64,000 bases of DNA from CAZGOM01 sp964542875 (lineage in GTDB: Bacteria; Planctomycetota; Phycisphaerae; Phycisphaerales; Phycisphaeraceae), in assembly GCA_964542875.1 (NCBI GenBank), contig CAZIWA010000002.1:1-64000 (forward strand), written 5' to 3'. Both the position numbers and the translations under genes were made by a program. Below are positions 1 to 9,101 of this stretch, in pieces; within the stretch, counting starts at the first letter, position 1, and each line of letters opens with the position of its first letter. The notes beneath the pieces are model-generated. The model was not told the origin of the DNA and ran no database searches. It was given only the letters and a program-made list of their open reading frames with translations.

Positions 1-93
1 TGGTGGGCTGGGCCATGAGGGTAAAGATTCTAGCCTTGATCGCCGGAGCGTGGAGCGATTGCGTCGTTTATCTCACTGCGGGCCTGCTTTTAA

Positions 94-1230
94 TCAGCGC
101 GTCCGGTCCAGAAGCTGCGCGACATCCACCAGCGCCAGATCGACGCTTCCAAAGACATTGGTGGTATAGCACACGTACCGGTCCTGCCCGCAGAACTGGG
201 GATGCGGGTGTACGTGGTAGCGCGACCGGGGAAAGTTCAGCACAGGCATGTCGGTCACGATGTCCGCCTGCTTGCCGGTCCGGGTGTTGAAGAAAGCCAC
301 TTTCCAGACGTCCTGACGGGGGTTCACATCGCCGGCGAGGTATTGACCGGTGTGGTCGCTGTGGGAGTGCGTGTGCCCGCTGGGCCATATGCGCTGATCC
401 ACTCCGGTGTGGATGTCCACCTTGTGCGTGCCTGTCCGGTAGTGGATGTACCACACGTATCGGCCCGAGGCGTCCCACCATTCGTGTCCGCGCATGTTGG
501 AGGGGTCTTGCGGGAAGATGGCCCGGGCCTTTTCACCCTTGCGGATGAGCCACAGCCGGTCGATGGTGTCTCCCTTTTCGCCGGTGGAGGCGTCGTGCCA
601 GCCGTCCTGGGCCAGCAGCATCAGGTTCGGGTCGGTCGGGCTCATTTGCGCATGGTTGTAACAACGGTCAAAGCGCTGCCAGAGCTCAAAGGGTGTGCCG
701 GCGTCCACGCCGATATCACCCACCAGCCACTCGTTGCCGATCTGGGCGTCAATGTTGAAGCGCTTCTTATCCGCGCTGAATGTGAGATGGGTGGCGATGC
801 GCAGCGGGCGTCGATTTTTATTGAGGTCATCGGGAAAGCGATTCACCACCCGGGCCATGTCGCCGGCTTGAGGCCCGCGGGCCCAGATGTCCAGGCCGGT
901 GATCCAGTAGACCGTGCCGGTGTCAGGGTCCACGCACGGGGAGGCGTCGGAAAACTGCGTCTCTGGATAGTGCGTCAGCTTGCCGGTTTTCAGGTCTGCC
1001 ACGGCGAGCTGGCGGCCGTAATAAGCGTCTCCGCCTGGGGGGAAGGCGCAGTAGAACCAGAGATACCGGCCGTCATTGGTGAGGCTGGGATTGGTGAAGT
1101 AAAACGACTGCTGAAGGGGGGCGATCCGCGTGGTGAGCACGTGGCTTACCACACCGGAAACAGGGTCCACCCACGTGCGGAAAAGCCCCGTGGCGTCCAG
1201 GTCCGGCATGGCATGGGCATGGTTTGGCAT
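94..1230 (-). CDS. Oligogalacturonate lyase-like beta-propeller protein (PL22-like)
   Basis: A 378-residue protein resembling family PL22 oligogalacturonide lyases, which cleave short pectin fragments by beta-elimination on a seven-bladed propeller with a metal bound by histidines. Visible signatures are YNHAQMSPTDPNLMLLAQDG (191-210), GHEWW (248-252), the histidine cluster HTHSHSDHTGQYLAGD (286-301) and HVHPHPQF (339-346), in the order seen in PL22 proteins. There is no signal peptide, so it probably acts in the cytoplasm on imported oligouronides. It starts 3 bp after the stop of the upstream glycosidase gene, so the two are almost certainly co-transcribed. Several nearby ATGs (residues 1 and 8) leave the exact start open. 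The activity is inferred from family likeness; an inactive or altered-specificity relative is possible. Confidence 0.75.
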   Translation of the reverse strand: MPNHAHAMPDLDATGLFRTWVDPVSGVVSHVLTTRIAPLQQSFYFTNPSLTNDGRYLWFYCAFPPGGDAYYGRQLAVADLKTGKLTHYPETQFSDASPCVDPDTGTVYWITGLDIWARGPQAGDMARVVNRFPDDLNKNRRPLRIATHLTFSADKKRFNIDAQIGNEWLVGDIGVDAGTPFELWQRFDRCYNHAQMSPTDPNLMLLAQDGWHDASTGEKGDTIDRLWLIRKGEKARAIFPQDPSNMRGHEWWDASGRYVWYIHYRTGTHKVDIHTGVDQRIWPSGHTHSHSDHTGQYLAGDVNPRQDVWKVAFFNTRTGKQADIVTDMPVLNFPRSRYHVHPHPQFCGQDRYVCYTTNVFGSVDLALVDVAQLLDRTR

Positions 1231-1233
1231 GGC

Positions 1234-3243
1234 TTATTTGGCCTTGAGGTGCAGTTCGCATTCCGTCCAGATCGCTTTGGGCAGGGCCAGCGTGCCGTCG
1301 GGGTTGATGTCGACGGGTTTGAACTCCACATCAGCATAATCCTTGAGTGCGCCTGCCAGCAGACGCGGGCGGGTGAGCTTCACCTGCCACGTTTCATTGG
1401 CGCCTGGCTTTTTGAGACCCGAGAGCGTAATGGGCAGGCTGGCGCGTTCACGCTCCGCGGCGTCGATCGCCGTTCGGCTGATGATGATTCTGCTTGATTG
1501 CTCCAGGGGTTTGTCGTCATCGGCGACGGCGATCACCGTGGCAAAGCCGTCTTGTGCACCGATGGAGAGTCGTTTAAGGCCGGCGGGCGCTTTATCGTCC
1601 AGATACCCGCTGAAGGCCTCGGCCTGAGGTGCGCTGACGGTGAGCTGCTTGCGCTGGATGTCCTTGATGATCTGCCCGGTGTCGGCGACGAGGGGACCTT
1701 CGGGCACTGGCTTGGCCCAGGGGGTTTCCTTGGGCTTTTGCGTGCCTGCGGGGGCTTTGTAAACCGCGTGGATGCTTTGCCAGCCCGGCTTGGCGGTGCC
1801 TTGCCCGTTCATCAGCTTGCCGTAGTTTGAGCCGACGAAGTTTTCGTCAAAGGGCATCACCATGGGGGCTTTGCTGGCATCCACCAGCTTCTTGCGGAAG
1901 ATGAGTCCGGTGGTGCGCATATGGTCGATCTGCATCGCGTCGGTGACCATGTCGCCCAGGTTCACCTGCCGGCTCTCGGCGTCGGACCAGCCGTCAGCGC
2001 CGAACTTACTGTCCCCGTGGGACCAGGCGAACCACACCACGCCGGACCAGTTTTGCAGGGAGCCGTACGCGCTGGCCGCCAGCGGCATCATGGACCGGTA
2101 GGGGGCTTGCCGGCGCATGGGTTCGCTTCCCTCGCTGATGTTGAGCTCACCGACGAAGAAGGGCTTGTCCTTAAGGCTCGTACGCGTGAGGGGAAGGATC
2201 CAGTCTTCGGCGGACTTCACCACCAGGGGATCGCTGTAGGAGTGGTCTTCGGTGTGGTCGGCATTGGCTTCCTGCATGCCAAGGGCATTTTCGCCGCGCC
2301 ACAGGTTGGAATAGGTGACGGGGACTTTGGAGCCGGTTTCGCGGATCGTCTTTTTCATTCGGATGAAGTAGTCCTCATCCAGCTTGCGCAGGAACTTTGC
2401 GCGCACGGCCAGAGCCTGGTCTCCCTTGGGGGCGTAAAGATCGCCCGGCTCCAGGATGCCCTGTGAGTTTGCGTAGGCCTGCCACTTTTCCTGAAGTTTT
2501 TTATCCCAATACGCCGGGAAACGGTTCCCGCAAATGATGCAGTATTCCGCGGAAGATTCATTCACCACTTCCATCGTCAGCACCTGCGGGTCCGCAGCGT
2601 AGGCAACCTTGGTGTACGGGTTGACGTGCGTGAGCAGGTTCCGGGCGAATTCCTCATTGAGCAGGGCGGCGCGCTCGTCGATGGTGGGCAGCATCTTGCG
2701 GATATCGATGGCCTTTTTCCAGTCCCAGGTGTTGAGTTCCTTCATCGCCGCTGACCACGCTTCACGGTCTGCGGCATCGGTCTTGAGGATGTCCACGTCG
2801 CCGGGGAGATATGTCCGGCTCTGATGCGCGGACATGGCCAGGTAGATGCCGTTCTTTTTCAGTTGCGCGTTGAGGTAATCAAACCGGTCCCAGGCTTCGG
2901 TGTCCGGGTCGCGGCTGTTTTCCTTGTACTTCACCAGCGCCACCATGTTGGGCTTGCGCGTCCAGTCCTGGCTGGGGCGCAGCAGATGATGGGGGCGCAC
3001 GAGGTTGATCTCCAGCGCGGCCAGTGTCCTGGCGATGCCCTCCGCAGCGGCGTGCTCAGGGTAGACCGCGGACATATTCATGCCCCAGAACCGGGCCTGC
3101 TGGCCGGCTTGATCCACCATCTCCCGGCCTTTGACGCTGATGGGCACCACGCCTTGGGCCGTGGGATCGACTCCCGCCCAGGCGGCGCTGATGCTCATGA
3201 GCCCGGCGAGAGCGGTCATTACGAATAAGCGATTTTTTTTCAT
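1234..3243 (-). CDS. Secreted clan GH-A glycoside hydrolase (GH5-like)
   Basis: A 669-residue exported protein. The ATG at 3243 is preferred over an upstream GTG at 3285 because it begins directly with a signal peptide (MKKNRLFVMTALAG, cleavage near AWA-G at 23-24). A TIM barrel of the clan-A type follows: conserved RFWGMNM (51-57) at strand 1, the acid/base in VVNES (Asn228-Glu229) and a nucleophile candidate in FFVGELN (Glu366). The last 120 residues look like a beta-rich accessory domain. It hydrolyses a polysaccharide in the periplasm or outside; the substrate cannot be read from sequence, but the directly following PL22-like gene points to pectin or another uronic-acid polymer. The pseudopilin gene is 131 bp upstream on the same strand, so pseudopilin, glycosidase and lyase look like one operon. 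Confidence 0.75.
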   Translation of the reverse strand: MKKNRLFVMTALAGLMSISAAWAGVDPTAQGVVPISVKGREMVDQAGQQARFWGMNMSAVYPEHAAAEGIARTLAALEINLVRPHHLLRPSQDWTRKPNMVALVKYKENSRDPDTEAWDRFDYLNAQLKKNGIYLAMSAHQSRTYLPGDVDILKTDAADREAWSAAMKELNTWDWKKAIDIRKMLPTIDERAALLNEEFARNLLTHVNPYTKVAYAADPQVLTMEVVNESSAEYCIICGNRFPAYWDKKLQEKWQAYANSQGILEPGDLYAPKGDQALAVRAKFLRKLDEDYFIRMKKTIRETGSKVPVTYSNLWRGENALGMQEANADHTEDHSYSDPLVVKSAEDWILPLTRTSLKDKPFFVGELNISEGSEPMRRQAPYRSMMPLAASAYGSLQNWSGVVWFAWSHGDSKFGADGWSDAESRQVNLGDMVTDAMQIDHMRTTGLIFRKKLVDASKAPMVMPFDENFVGSNYGKLMNGQGTAKPGWQSIHAVYKAPAGTQKPKETPWAKPVPEGPLVADTGQIIKDIQRKQLTVSAPQAEAFSGYLDDKAPAGLKRLSIGAQDGFATVIAVADDDKPLEQSSRIIISRTAIDAAERERASLPITLSGLKKPGANETWQVKLTRPRLLAGALKDYADVEFKPVDINPDGTLALPKAIWTECELHLKAK

Positions 3244-3332
3244 GGTCGACGGCTGCTTTACAAAGGGACGCAAAAAAGAGTGCACGCGATTCCCCGCCCG
3301 TCTCCCCTGGAATTTTGGACATGGGAGGGCTG

Positions 3333-3355
3333 TTAAAGTTCACCCCGTTGGTGAA
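3333..3355. promoter_or_regulatory. Small inverted repeat before the glycosidase gene
   Basis: TTCACC (3339-3344) and GGTGAA (3350-3355) form a 6-bp inverted repeat with a 5-bp spacer, between the pseudopilin stop and the glycosidase start. It overlaps TTAAAGTTC (3333-3341), which matches 8 of 9 bases of the TGAAAGTTC arm found as a perfect palindrome at 41983-42013. It could be an operator or a weak attenuator; no T-run supports a terminator. Confidence 0.3.
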
Positions 3356-3374
3356 ATCTTCTTCAAAGTATGTC

Positions 3375-4040
3375 TTAAGGGTTGGTGGGATCAAATCGGT
3401 CAATGTAGCTCATCCACCACGCGTTGATCCCTGATGCGCCGGGAATGGTGGGGATGTCTTTCCTGAAGTCAGCATCGCCGGCCAGGCGGAGGGAGGAAAA
3501 ACCGACCTTGTGATAAGGACGGCCTGCGCCTGCGCGGGGGTTGTCGGTTTCAATGCCCTTGTAGCCGTCGCGCTCGGACTGGTAGGGGCCGTAGACGAAG
3601 TTGCTCAGCCGCTGGAAGTAGTCGGAACCCCAGTCGTTAGGCGGGTTGGCCATGGATGCTTTTCGGTATTGGCTGTAGGGATAGAGGCCCACTTCCGTTC
3701 GTGAGGGGCAGCCAAACACATCCGGGGTGCCCAGGTAATCGCCCGCCAGCAGCAGGCCGCTGCCCTGGTAAACCCCGCTCTTGCGGATCAGTTCGCCCGA
3801 CGCTGATGCGTTTTGCGTCCAGGTGCGCTGCTTGAAGTTGTTCATGTACATCGCGTAGCCCACGCCGATCTGCTTGAGGTTGCCCAGGCAGCGCGCCCGG
3901 TTGGCCGTTTCGCGCGCCTGGCTGATGGCCGGCAGGGCGAGAGAGATCAGAGTGGTGACGATCGCCATCACCACCAGCAATTCGATGATGGTGAATGCCT
4001 TTTTAACCCCCGAGCGCCTTCCTGCCTGGTGCTGGAACAT
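3375..4040 (-). CDS. Prepilin-type pseudopilin, planctomycete H-X9-DG-like
   Basis: A 221-residue protein with a type IV pilin/type II secretion N-terminus: basic leader, then KKAFTIIELLVVMAIV with the conserved phenylalanine and Glu+5, and a hydrophobic helix ending near ALPAISQARE. The start at 4040 is chosen because GAGGAG lies 6-8 bases before it; an in-frame ATG at 4073 has no such site. After the helix comes the family stretch NRARCLGNLKQIGVGYAMYM and a variable globular part. Such proteins are processed by a prepilin peptidase and reach the periplasm or surface; their role in Planctomycetota is not settled. It is the first gene of an apparent three-gene carbohydrate operon, which mirrors the pseudopilin at 42544-43452 upstream of another large polysaccharide-related gene. 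Confidence 0.8.
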   Translation of the reverse strand: MFQHQAGRRSGVKKAFTIIELLVVMAIVTTLISLALPAISQARETANRARCLGNLKQIGVGYAMYMNNFKQRTWTQNASASGELIRKSGVYQGSGLLLAGDYLGTPDVFGCPSRTEVGLYPYSQYRKASMANPPNDWGSDYFQRLSNFVYGPYQSERDGYKGIETDNPRAGAGRPYHKVGFSSLRLAGDADFRKDIPTIPGASGINAWWMSYIDRFDPTNP

Positions 4041-4385
4041 CGCCCACTCCTCTCTGTGCGCCTGCTGGCGCATAAATCAATTGTTGAAACAGGAACCGAC
4101 CTCTGAATGCCCACGTCGACGTGCCAAAGCCATAAAGCCTTTGACCGCTGGACCGACCCGTGGATTTGCCATGGACGGCAAAACCGCGGAGTCAGACTGC
4201 ACCAGTGATATGTCGTGGAGGAACCACACAGAACTTTCACAGTCTATGCAATAACCCGATATAAGATCAAGAGATTTTTGATGATAAATTCAGCAAAAGT
4301 TGGTGAAGCGGTGTTTAAATGCCTCCAAAGGCATGGTTTGGGTACGATCATGAATCTTGCAAAATGTCCAAAATGTGGGGATTTT
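4041..4385. other. Divergent intergenic region with regulatory motifs
   Basis: This 345-bp gap separates the leftward pseudopilin operon from the rightward beta-helix gene, so it must hold promoters for both. It contains a perfect 12-bp palindrome at 4112-4123 and GAACTTTCA at 4231-4239. The part from about 4250 to 4385 is AT-richer. No convincing small gene was seen. Confidence 0.5.
4112..4123. promoter_or_regulatory. Perfect 12-bp palindrome, possible operator
   Basis: CACGTCGACGTG is fully self-complementary and lies 72 bp upstream of the pseudopilin start, in the shared promoter region. Its symmetry fits a dimeric regulator such as a LacI-type protein; no regulator gene is in the window. 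A perfect 12-mer palindrome can occur by chance in GC-rich DNA. Confidence 0.3.
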
Positions 4386-7031
4386 ATGTGCTTTTTGCTC
4401 GGTTTTATGCTCGTTTGGATCGTGCCTATATTTGTGGCATGGCACCCTGTTGAGGCTCAATCTGGCGACTTAAATGCCCAGTTTTTCATCGCTTTAGACG
4501 GAAATGACGCCAATCCGGGCACGCGGGAAAAGCCCTGGGCCACCGTGGCCCATGCTCAGCAACAACTCCGGGCTGACCCCCTGAAAACCAAAAACGTTGT
4601 CATCCGAGGCGGTCAATACCACCTTAAAGAGCCGCTTGTCTTTACCGCGGCAGACTCCGGCAGCAGATACCAAGCCCATCCCAACGAGCAGCCGGTTTTT
4701 ACCGCCGGTGAAAAGATCACCGGCTGGACGGTCAAGGACGGCCGATGGACGGTCACGCTGCCGGATGTGGCCTCGGGCAAGTGGCAATTCACACAGCTTT
4801 TCGTCAACGGACAGCGCATGCCCCGGCCGCGGCTCCCTGAGACCGGCTATTACTACGTTCAAGCCCTGCTGCCCCCGACCGATGCCAATAAGAAAAAGGG
4901 CTACGACCAGGTCCAGTTCAAACCCGGCGACATCAAAGCCGACTGGCACAACCTTGCGGATGTGGAGGTGATCGCCTTCCATCTCTGGTCCGCATCGCGC
5001 TTTAAGCCTGCAGCGGTTGATGAGAAAAACAGCATCATCCAATTCACCGGCACCACCCCCGGCACCGATGACTGGACCCGGATGCCCTACAACGGCCGGT
5101 ATCTGGTGGAAAATGTCCGCGAAGCGCTCAACAAACCCGGCCAGTGGTATCTGGACAATCAATCAGGTGTTCTGACCTATCTCCCGATGCCCGGCCAAAC
5201 GCCGGAGAACACCACGGTCATCGCGCCGCGGTTGACGCATTTTGTCGAGTTTCGCGGCAGCCCCGCAAAGTCTGAATTCGTGGGGAATGTCACGCTTGAC
5301 GGCCTTGCTTTTGAGCATGCCAACTGGACGCCGGGCGTCAAAGGCCAGAGCACCCCGCAGGCTGAATCCAACCTGCCCGCGGCCATCCGAGGCGTCGGTA
5401 TGCGCGATTGCGTAATCGAAAACTGCCGGGTCAGCCACGTTGGAGAATATGCCCTTTCCCTTGGCCTGGGCTCCAAAAACAACCTTGTTTCAAACTGTGA
5501 ATTCACCGATCTTGGCGCTGGCGGGATCAAAATCGGCGAGATGGACTACTTCGAAACCGACGCCCTTGTCGCCAGCAATAACACCGTTTCCAACTGCCTC
5601 ATCGCGCATGGCGGGCGCATCCACAGCGCCGGCGTCGGTGTCTGGATCGGGCATTCCTACGGCAACAAAATCCTCCACAACGATATTGTCGATCTCTACT
5701 ACACCGGCATCTCTCCCGGCTGGGCCTGGGGCTACGGCAAAAGCCTTTCGCATCACAACGAGATCGCCTACAACCACATCCGGCAGATCGGCCAGGGCGT
5801 TCTGTCAGACATGGGCGGCGTCTACACCCTCGGCGCCGGAGAAGGCAACCACATCCATCACAATGTCATCCACGATGTGGACTCCTACTCCTATGGCGGG
5901 TGGGGCATTTACTTCGATGAAGGGACATCCAAACTCCTCACCGAATCCAACCTCGTCTATAACACCAGGTCCGCAGGCTTTCACCAGCACTACGGCAGGG
6001 AAAACGTGCTGCGCAATAACATCTTCGCCTTCGGCGGCGAAGCCCAATTGATGCGCACCCGGCCCGAACCCCAGCACCAGACGCTCGACATTCAACACAA
6101 CATTTTCATCTCCAAAAGCGCCCCGATGTTCGGCATGGATTGGTCAGGCGGCAACTACGTTCTCAACCACAACATCTACTTTCGGACCGACGGCAAGCCC
6201 GTGATCTTTCCCGGCGGCCTCACCTTCGAAAAGTGGCAGGCCAAAGGGCAGGACAAAGACTCCAGCATCGCCGATCCGGGGTTTGTCGACGCCGACAACT
6301 TAAACTTCAATCTCAAGCCCGACGCCCTTGCCCTGAAAATGGGATTCAAGCCGTTCGACCACTCTCAGGCCGGACGTGCGGGGGCAAAGCCATATACAGG
6401 CGTCATGCCCCGGGCATTTCCGGTGTACGAATATCCGCCTGGCAAGGAGATCAGCGAAAGCTTTGAAGCCGTGCCGGTGGGGGACAAGGCGCCTGGAGCG
6501 AAAACCTATGAAGACAGCCCTGAAGGCACCGCACGCGTGACGGAAGAAGCCGCAGGCGCGGGCAAGCGCAGCCTGAAATTCACCGACTCCAAGAACAACA
6601 AAGCCGAGTACAACCCGCACGTTTACTGGGAACCGCACTTTAAGGAAGGCACGCTCACCTCCAGCTTCCTGCTGCGGCCCGAACCCGGCGCGTTCATCCG
6701 CAACGAGTGGCGGGATTACACCGGTTCCTACATCTCCGGGCCCCACATCTACATCAAGGCCGATGGCACGCTCATGGCAGGCAACGACACCATCACCAAG
6801 CTCCCGCATGGCGTGTTCTCAAAATTCGTCATCACCTGCACGCTGGGCTCAGGCGCGTGGACTCTCACCGTCACTCCCGCAGGTGGCGAGCCGATCACCA
6901 AAACCTTCACTTGCAGCAAGGAATTCAAATCCCTCGACTGGCTGGGGTTCACATCTCACGCGACGCAGGAGGCGTTTTTCTACGTGGATGATGTGAAGCT
7001 GGCTCCGGCCAACCATTTTCAAGCCCGCTGA
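4386..7031 (+). CDS. Secreted right-handed parallel beta-helix protein
   Basis: About 881 residues. The start at 4386 has GGGGA just upstream and opens a hydrophobic signal (MCFLLGFMLVWIVPIFVAW, then VEAQS); in-frame ATGs at 4350, 4281 and 4215 also exist, so the start is uncertain. After the signal comes the usual opening of surface beta-helix proteins (FIALDGNDANPGTREKPWAT), then a long region of Asn-rich coils (for example NNLVSNCEFTDLGAGGIKIG, NNTVSNCLI, HHNEIAYNHIRQIG) typical of right-handed parallel beta-helices of polysaccharide lyases and epimerases. The final 210 residues (from about ISESFEAVP) look like a LamG/jelly-roll beta-sandwich. It probably binds or cleaves a polysaccharide outside the cell. 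It is divergent from the glycosidase/lyase operon and ends 9 bp before the convergent ilvD. Confidence 0.75.
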   Translation: MCFLLGFMLVWIVPIFVAWHPVEAQSGDLNAQFFIALDGNDANPGTREKPWATVAHAQQQLRADPLKTKNVVIRGGQYHLKEPLVFTAADSGSRYQAHPNEQPVFTAGEKITGWTVKDGRWTVTLPDVASGKWQFTQLFVNGQRMPRPRLPETGYYYVQALLPPTDANKKKGYDQVQFKPGDIKADWHNLADVEVIAFHLWSASRFKPAAVDEKNSIIQFTGTTPGTDDWTRMPYNGRYLVENVREALNKPGQWYLDNQSGVLTYLPMPGQTPENTTVIAPRLTHFVEFRGSPAKSEFVGNVTLDGLAFEHANWTPGVKGQSTPQAESNLPAAIRGVGMRDCVIENCRVSHVGEYALSLGLGSKNNLVSNCEFTDLGAGGIKIGEMDYFETDALVASNNTVSNCLIAHGGRIHSAGVGVWIGHSYGNKILHNDIVDLYYTGISPGWAWGYGKSLSHHNEIAYNHIRQIGQGVLSDMGGVYTLGAGEGNHIHHNVIHDVDSYSYGGWGIYFDEGTSKLLTESNLVYNTRSAGFHQHYGRENVLRNNIFAFGGEAQLMRTRPEPQHQTLDIQHNIFISKSAPMFGMDWSGGNYVLNHNIYFRTDGKPVIFPGGLTFEKWQAKGQDKDSSIADPGFVDADNLNFNLKPDALALKMGFKPFDHSQAGRAGAKPYTGVMPRAFPVYEYPPGKEISESFEAVPVGDKAPGAKTYEDSPEGTARVTEEAAGAGKRSLKFTDSKNNKAEYNPHVYWEPHFKEGTLTSSFLLRPEPGAFIRNEWRDYTGSYISGPHIYIKADGTLMAGNDTITKLPHGVFSKFVITCTLGSGAWTLTVTPAGGEPITKTFTCSKEFKSLDWLGFTSHATQEAFFYVDDVKLAPANHFQAR

Positions 7032-7040
7032 GATCCCGCT

Positions 7041-8729
7041 TCAGGCGTCAGTCACGCAGCCTGTCGAAGCGTTGGTGGTGGTCTTGATGAACTTGTACAG
7101 CGTGCCGGAGGTCACCCGGTACGGCGGGGCCTTCCAGAGCGCCTTGCGCTTGGCCATTTCTTCATCAGACACGTGCACGGTGATTTCCCGTGTGTTGGCG
7201 CTGAGGGTGATCTTGTCGCCGTCCTTCACCAGGGCGATGGGGCCGCCTTCCTGCGCTTCGGGGCACACGTGCCCGACGAGGAAGCCGTGCGACCCGCCGG
7301 AGAACCGGCCGTCGGTGATGAGCGCGACTTCCTTGCCCAGGCCGGCACCCATGACCGCGGAGGTGCAAGTGAGCATTTCCGGCATGCCGGGGCCGCCCTT
7401 GGGGCCTTCGTAGCGAATGACGATGACCTGGCCCTTTTTGATCTCCCCGCGTTCAAATGCGGCGAGCATGGCTTCTTCCTGATCAAACACCTTGGCCACG
7501 CCGGTGAAGCTCAGGCCTTCCTTGCCGGTGATCTTCGCCACGGAGCCTTCGGGGGCCAGGTTGCCATAAAGAATCTGGATGTGTCCGGACGCCTTGAGGG
7601 GCTTCTCCAGGGGCATCACCACGTCCTGGCCGGCTTTGAGGTTGGGGACGTTCTTGAGGTTTTCAGCGATGGTTTTGCCGGTGCAGGTCATGCAGCTGCC
7701 GTCGAGGTAGCCTTCTTCCAGGAGGTACTTCATCACTGCGGGCACGCCGCCGACCTTGTGGAGGTCGTCGAACACGTACTTGCCCGAGGGCTTGAGGTCT
7801 GCCAGGAAGGGGGTTTTGTCGGAGAGCTTCTGGAAGTCATCGATGTCGAGCTTCACGCCTGCGGCTTTGGCGATGGCCAGCAGGTGGAGCACCATGTTGG
7901 TGGAGCCGCCCAGGGCGATGCCGACGATGATGCCGTTTTCAAAGGCCGCGCGGGTCATGATGTCCCGGGGCTTAAGGTCCAGTTCAAGGAGCTTGCGGAT
8001 GGCTGCGCCGGCGGCGAGGCATTCATCCACTTTTTCCTGATCTTCCGCGGGGCTGGAGGAGGAGAAGGGGAGGCTCATGCCCATGGCTTCGATGACGCTG
8101 GCCATGGTGTTTGCGGTATACATCCCGCCGCATGCGCCGGCACCGGGGATGGAGCATTTGATGATTTCGGCGCGTTCGGGCTCGGAGATTTTGTTGGTGA
8201 CGAATTCGCCGTAGGCCTGGAATGCGGAGACGATGTCGAGGGGTTTTTCCTTCCCGCCGAACTTGCTGCAGCCGGGCTTGATGGTGCCGCCGTAGATCAT
8301 GAAGCCGGGCCGGTTGAGCCGGGCGAGGGCGATCATGCAGCCGGGCATGTTTTTATCACAGCCGGGGATGGTGACCAGCGCGTCGTACCACTGCGCGCCC
8401 ATCACGGTTTCGATGGAGTCTGCGATGATTTCGCGCGACTGCAGGGAGAAGCTCATGCCGTCGGTGCCCATGGAGAGCCCGTCGGACACGCCGATGGTGT
8501 TGAAGCGCATGGGGACCAGGTCCGCCTTCTTCACGCCGGTTTTGACATAGTCCGCCAACTGGTTGAGGTGCATATTGCAGGTGTTGCCTTCAAACCAGTT
8601 GGCAACGATGCCGATCTGCGCCTTGTTCATGTCGGCTTCGGTCAGGCCGGTGCCGTAAAGCATGGCCTGGGAAGCGCCCTGGCTTTTGGGCTGTGTCACG
8701 CGGGAGGAGAATTTGTTGAGCTGCGCCAT
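7041..8729 (-). CDS. ilvD: Dihydroxy-acid dehydratase
   Basis: A 562-residue IlvD/Edd-family enzyme of full length. It dehydrates 2,3-dihydroxy-isovalerate and 2,3-dihydroxy-3-methylvalerate in valine, isoleucine and leucine synthesis, in the cytoplasm. The iron-sulfur cysteines are visible at Cys51 (GNTCNMH), Cys124 (GCDKNMPGC) and Cys200 (GAGACGGMYTANT), a spacing that fits the [2Fe-2S] type; the GRFSGGSHGF motif carrying the catalytic serine is near the C-terminus. GAGG lies 8 bases before the ATG. No other branched-chain gene is adjacent; leuC lies 14 kb away. It is preceded by a repeat element and the moxR terminator, so it probably has its own promoter within 8730-8817. Confidence 0.95.
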   Translation of the reverse strand: MAQLNKFSSRVTQPKSQGASQAMLYGTGLTEADMNKAQIGIVANWFEGNTCNMHLNQLADYVKTGVKKADLVPMRFNTIGVSDGLSMGTDGMSFSLQSREIIADSIETVMGAQWYDALVTIPGCDKNMPGCMIALARLNRPGFMIYGGTIKPGCSKFGGKEKPLDIVSAFQAYGEFVTNKISEPERAEIIKCSIPGAGACGGMYTANTMASVIEAMGMSLPFSSSSPAEDQEKVDECLAAGAAIRKLLELDLKPRDIMTRAAFENGIIVGIALGGSTNMVLHLLAIAKAAGVKLDIDDFQKLSDKTPFLADLKPSGKYVFDDLHKVGGVPAVMKYLLEEGYLDGSCMTCTGKTIAENLKNVPNLKAGQDVVMPLEKPLKASGHIQILYGNLAPEGSVAKITGKEGLSFTGVAKVFDQEEAMLAAFERGEIKKGQVIVIRYEGPKGGPGMPEMLTCTSAVMGAGLGKEVALITDGRFSGGSHGFLVGHVCPEAQEGGPIALVKDGDKITLSANTREITVHVSDEEMAKRKALWKAPPYRVTSGTLYKFIKTTTNASTGCVTDA

Positions 8730-8817
8730 TGAAGGAACCTCGGGTGTCAGTTGGATTGGAGCCCAATAGTTTACACAGGGATGGAGAAGACGTCCCGTGT
8801 CCCGCGTCGCGAGTTAA

Positions 8818-9001
8818 GGCAATTGCATTGGACAATGCGAAGGCGCATGCACCCGGGGGATCGGGTTTGCGGGGTGTCGGGGGGCTTCGAAAAGTTCTAA
8901 TCCATCCCAGGCGGATGTCCTTTTGAAACCCAAATCTCAATCAACCCACTCATGGACACGCGACGACCCGGGCGCGTGGGCTTTCGTCAAATGCAATTGC
9001 C
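8818..9001. repeat. Dispersed repeat family A, copy 1 (MITE-like)
   Basis: A 184-bp element ending in perfect 12-bp inverted termini, GGCAATTGCATT (8818-8829) and AATGCAATTGCC (8990-9001), with similarity continuing inward to CACCCGGGG / CGACCCGGGCGCGTGGGC. The 11-mer CGTCCCGTGTC occurs on both sides (8791-8801 and 9005-9015) but is not directly adjacent. The inner part on the minus strand shares GTCCATGAG and CAAAAGGACAT with the copies at 13850, 24415, 29579 and 33110. The gap 8730-9101 holds this element and the moxR terminator and nothing else recognised. Confidence 0.65.
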
Positions 9002-9020
9002 CAGCGTCCCGTGTCAAAAA

Positions 9021-9056
9021 CAAAGAGGTCCGGAGTGTGAGCTCCGGACCTCTTTG
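9021..9056 (-). terminator. Rho-independent terminator of moxR
   Basis: A perfect 15-bp stem (CAAAGAGGTCCGGAG, 9021-9035, pairing with 9042-9056) and a 6-base loop, followed on the minus strand by TTTTTG. It lies 46 bp after the moxR stop. Confidence 0.85.
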
Positions 9057-9101
9057 AGTCTTTTATTCTGAATCTTCGACGCGGACACGCGACCCCGTCT
9101 C

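Noticed and set aside
3..290. A 95-codon plus-strand ORF at the left edge
   Set aside because: It overlaps the 3' end of the PL22-like gene antisense and becomes low-complexity; bases 1-93 show no clear gene or terminator.
7173..8732. A 519-codon open frame antisense to ilvD
   Set aside because: Low-complexity His/Gly/Val product; ilvD on the other strand has all catalytic motifs.
8791..9015. CGTCCCGTGTC on both sides of repeat A copy 1 as target-site duplication
   Set aside because: The 11-mers are not adjacent to the inverted termini (16 and 3 bp away), so a duplication is not shown.
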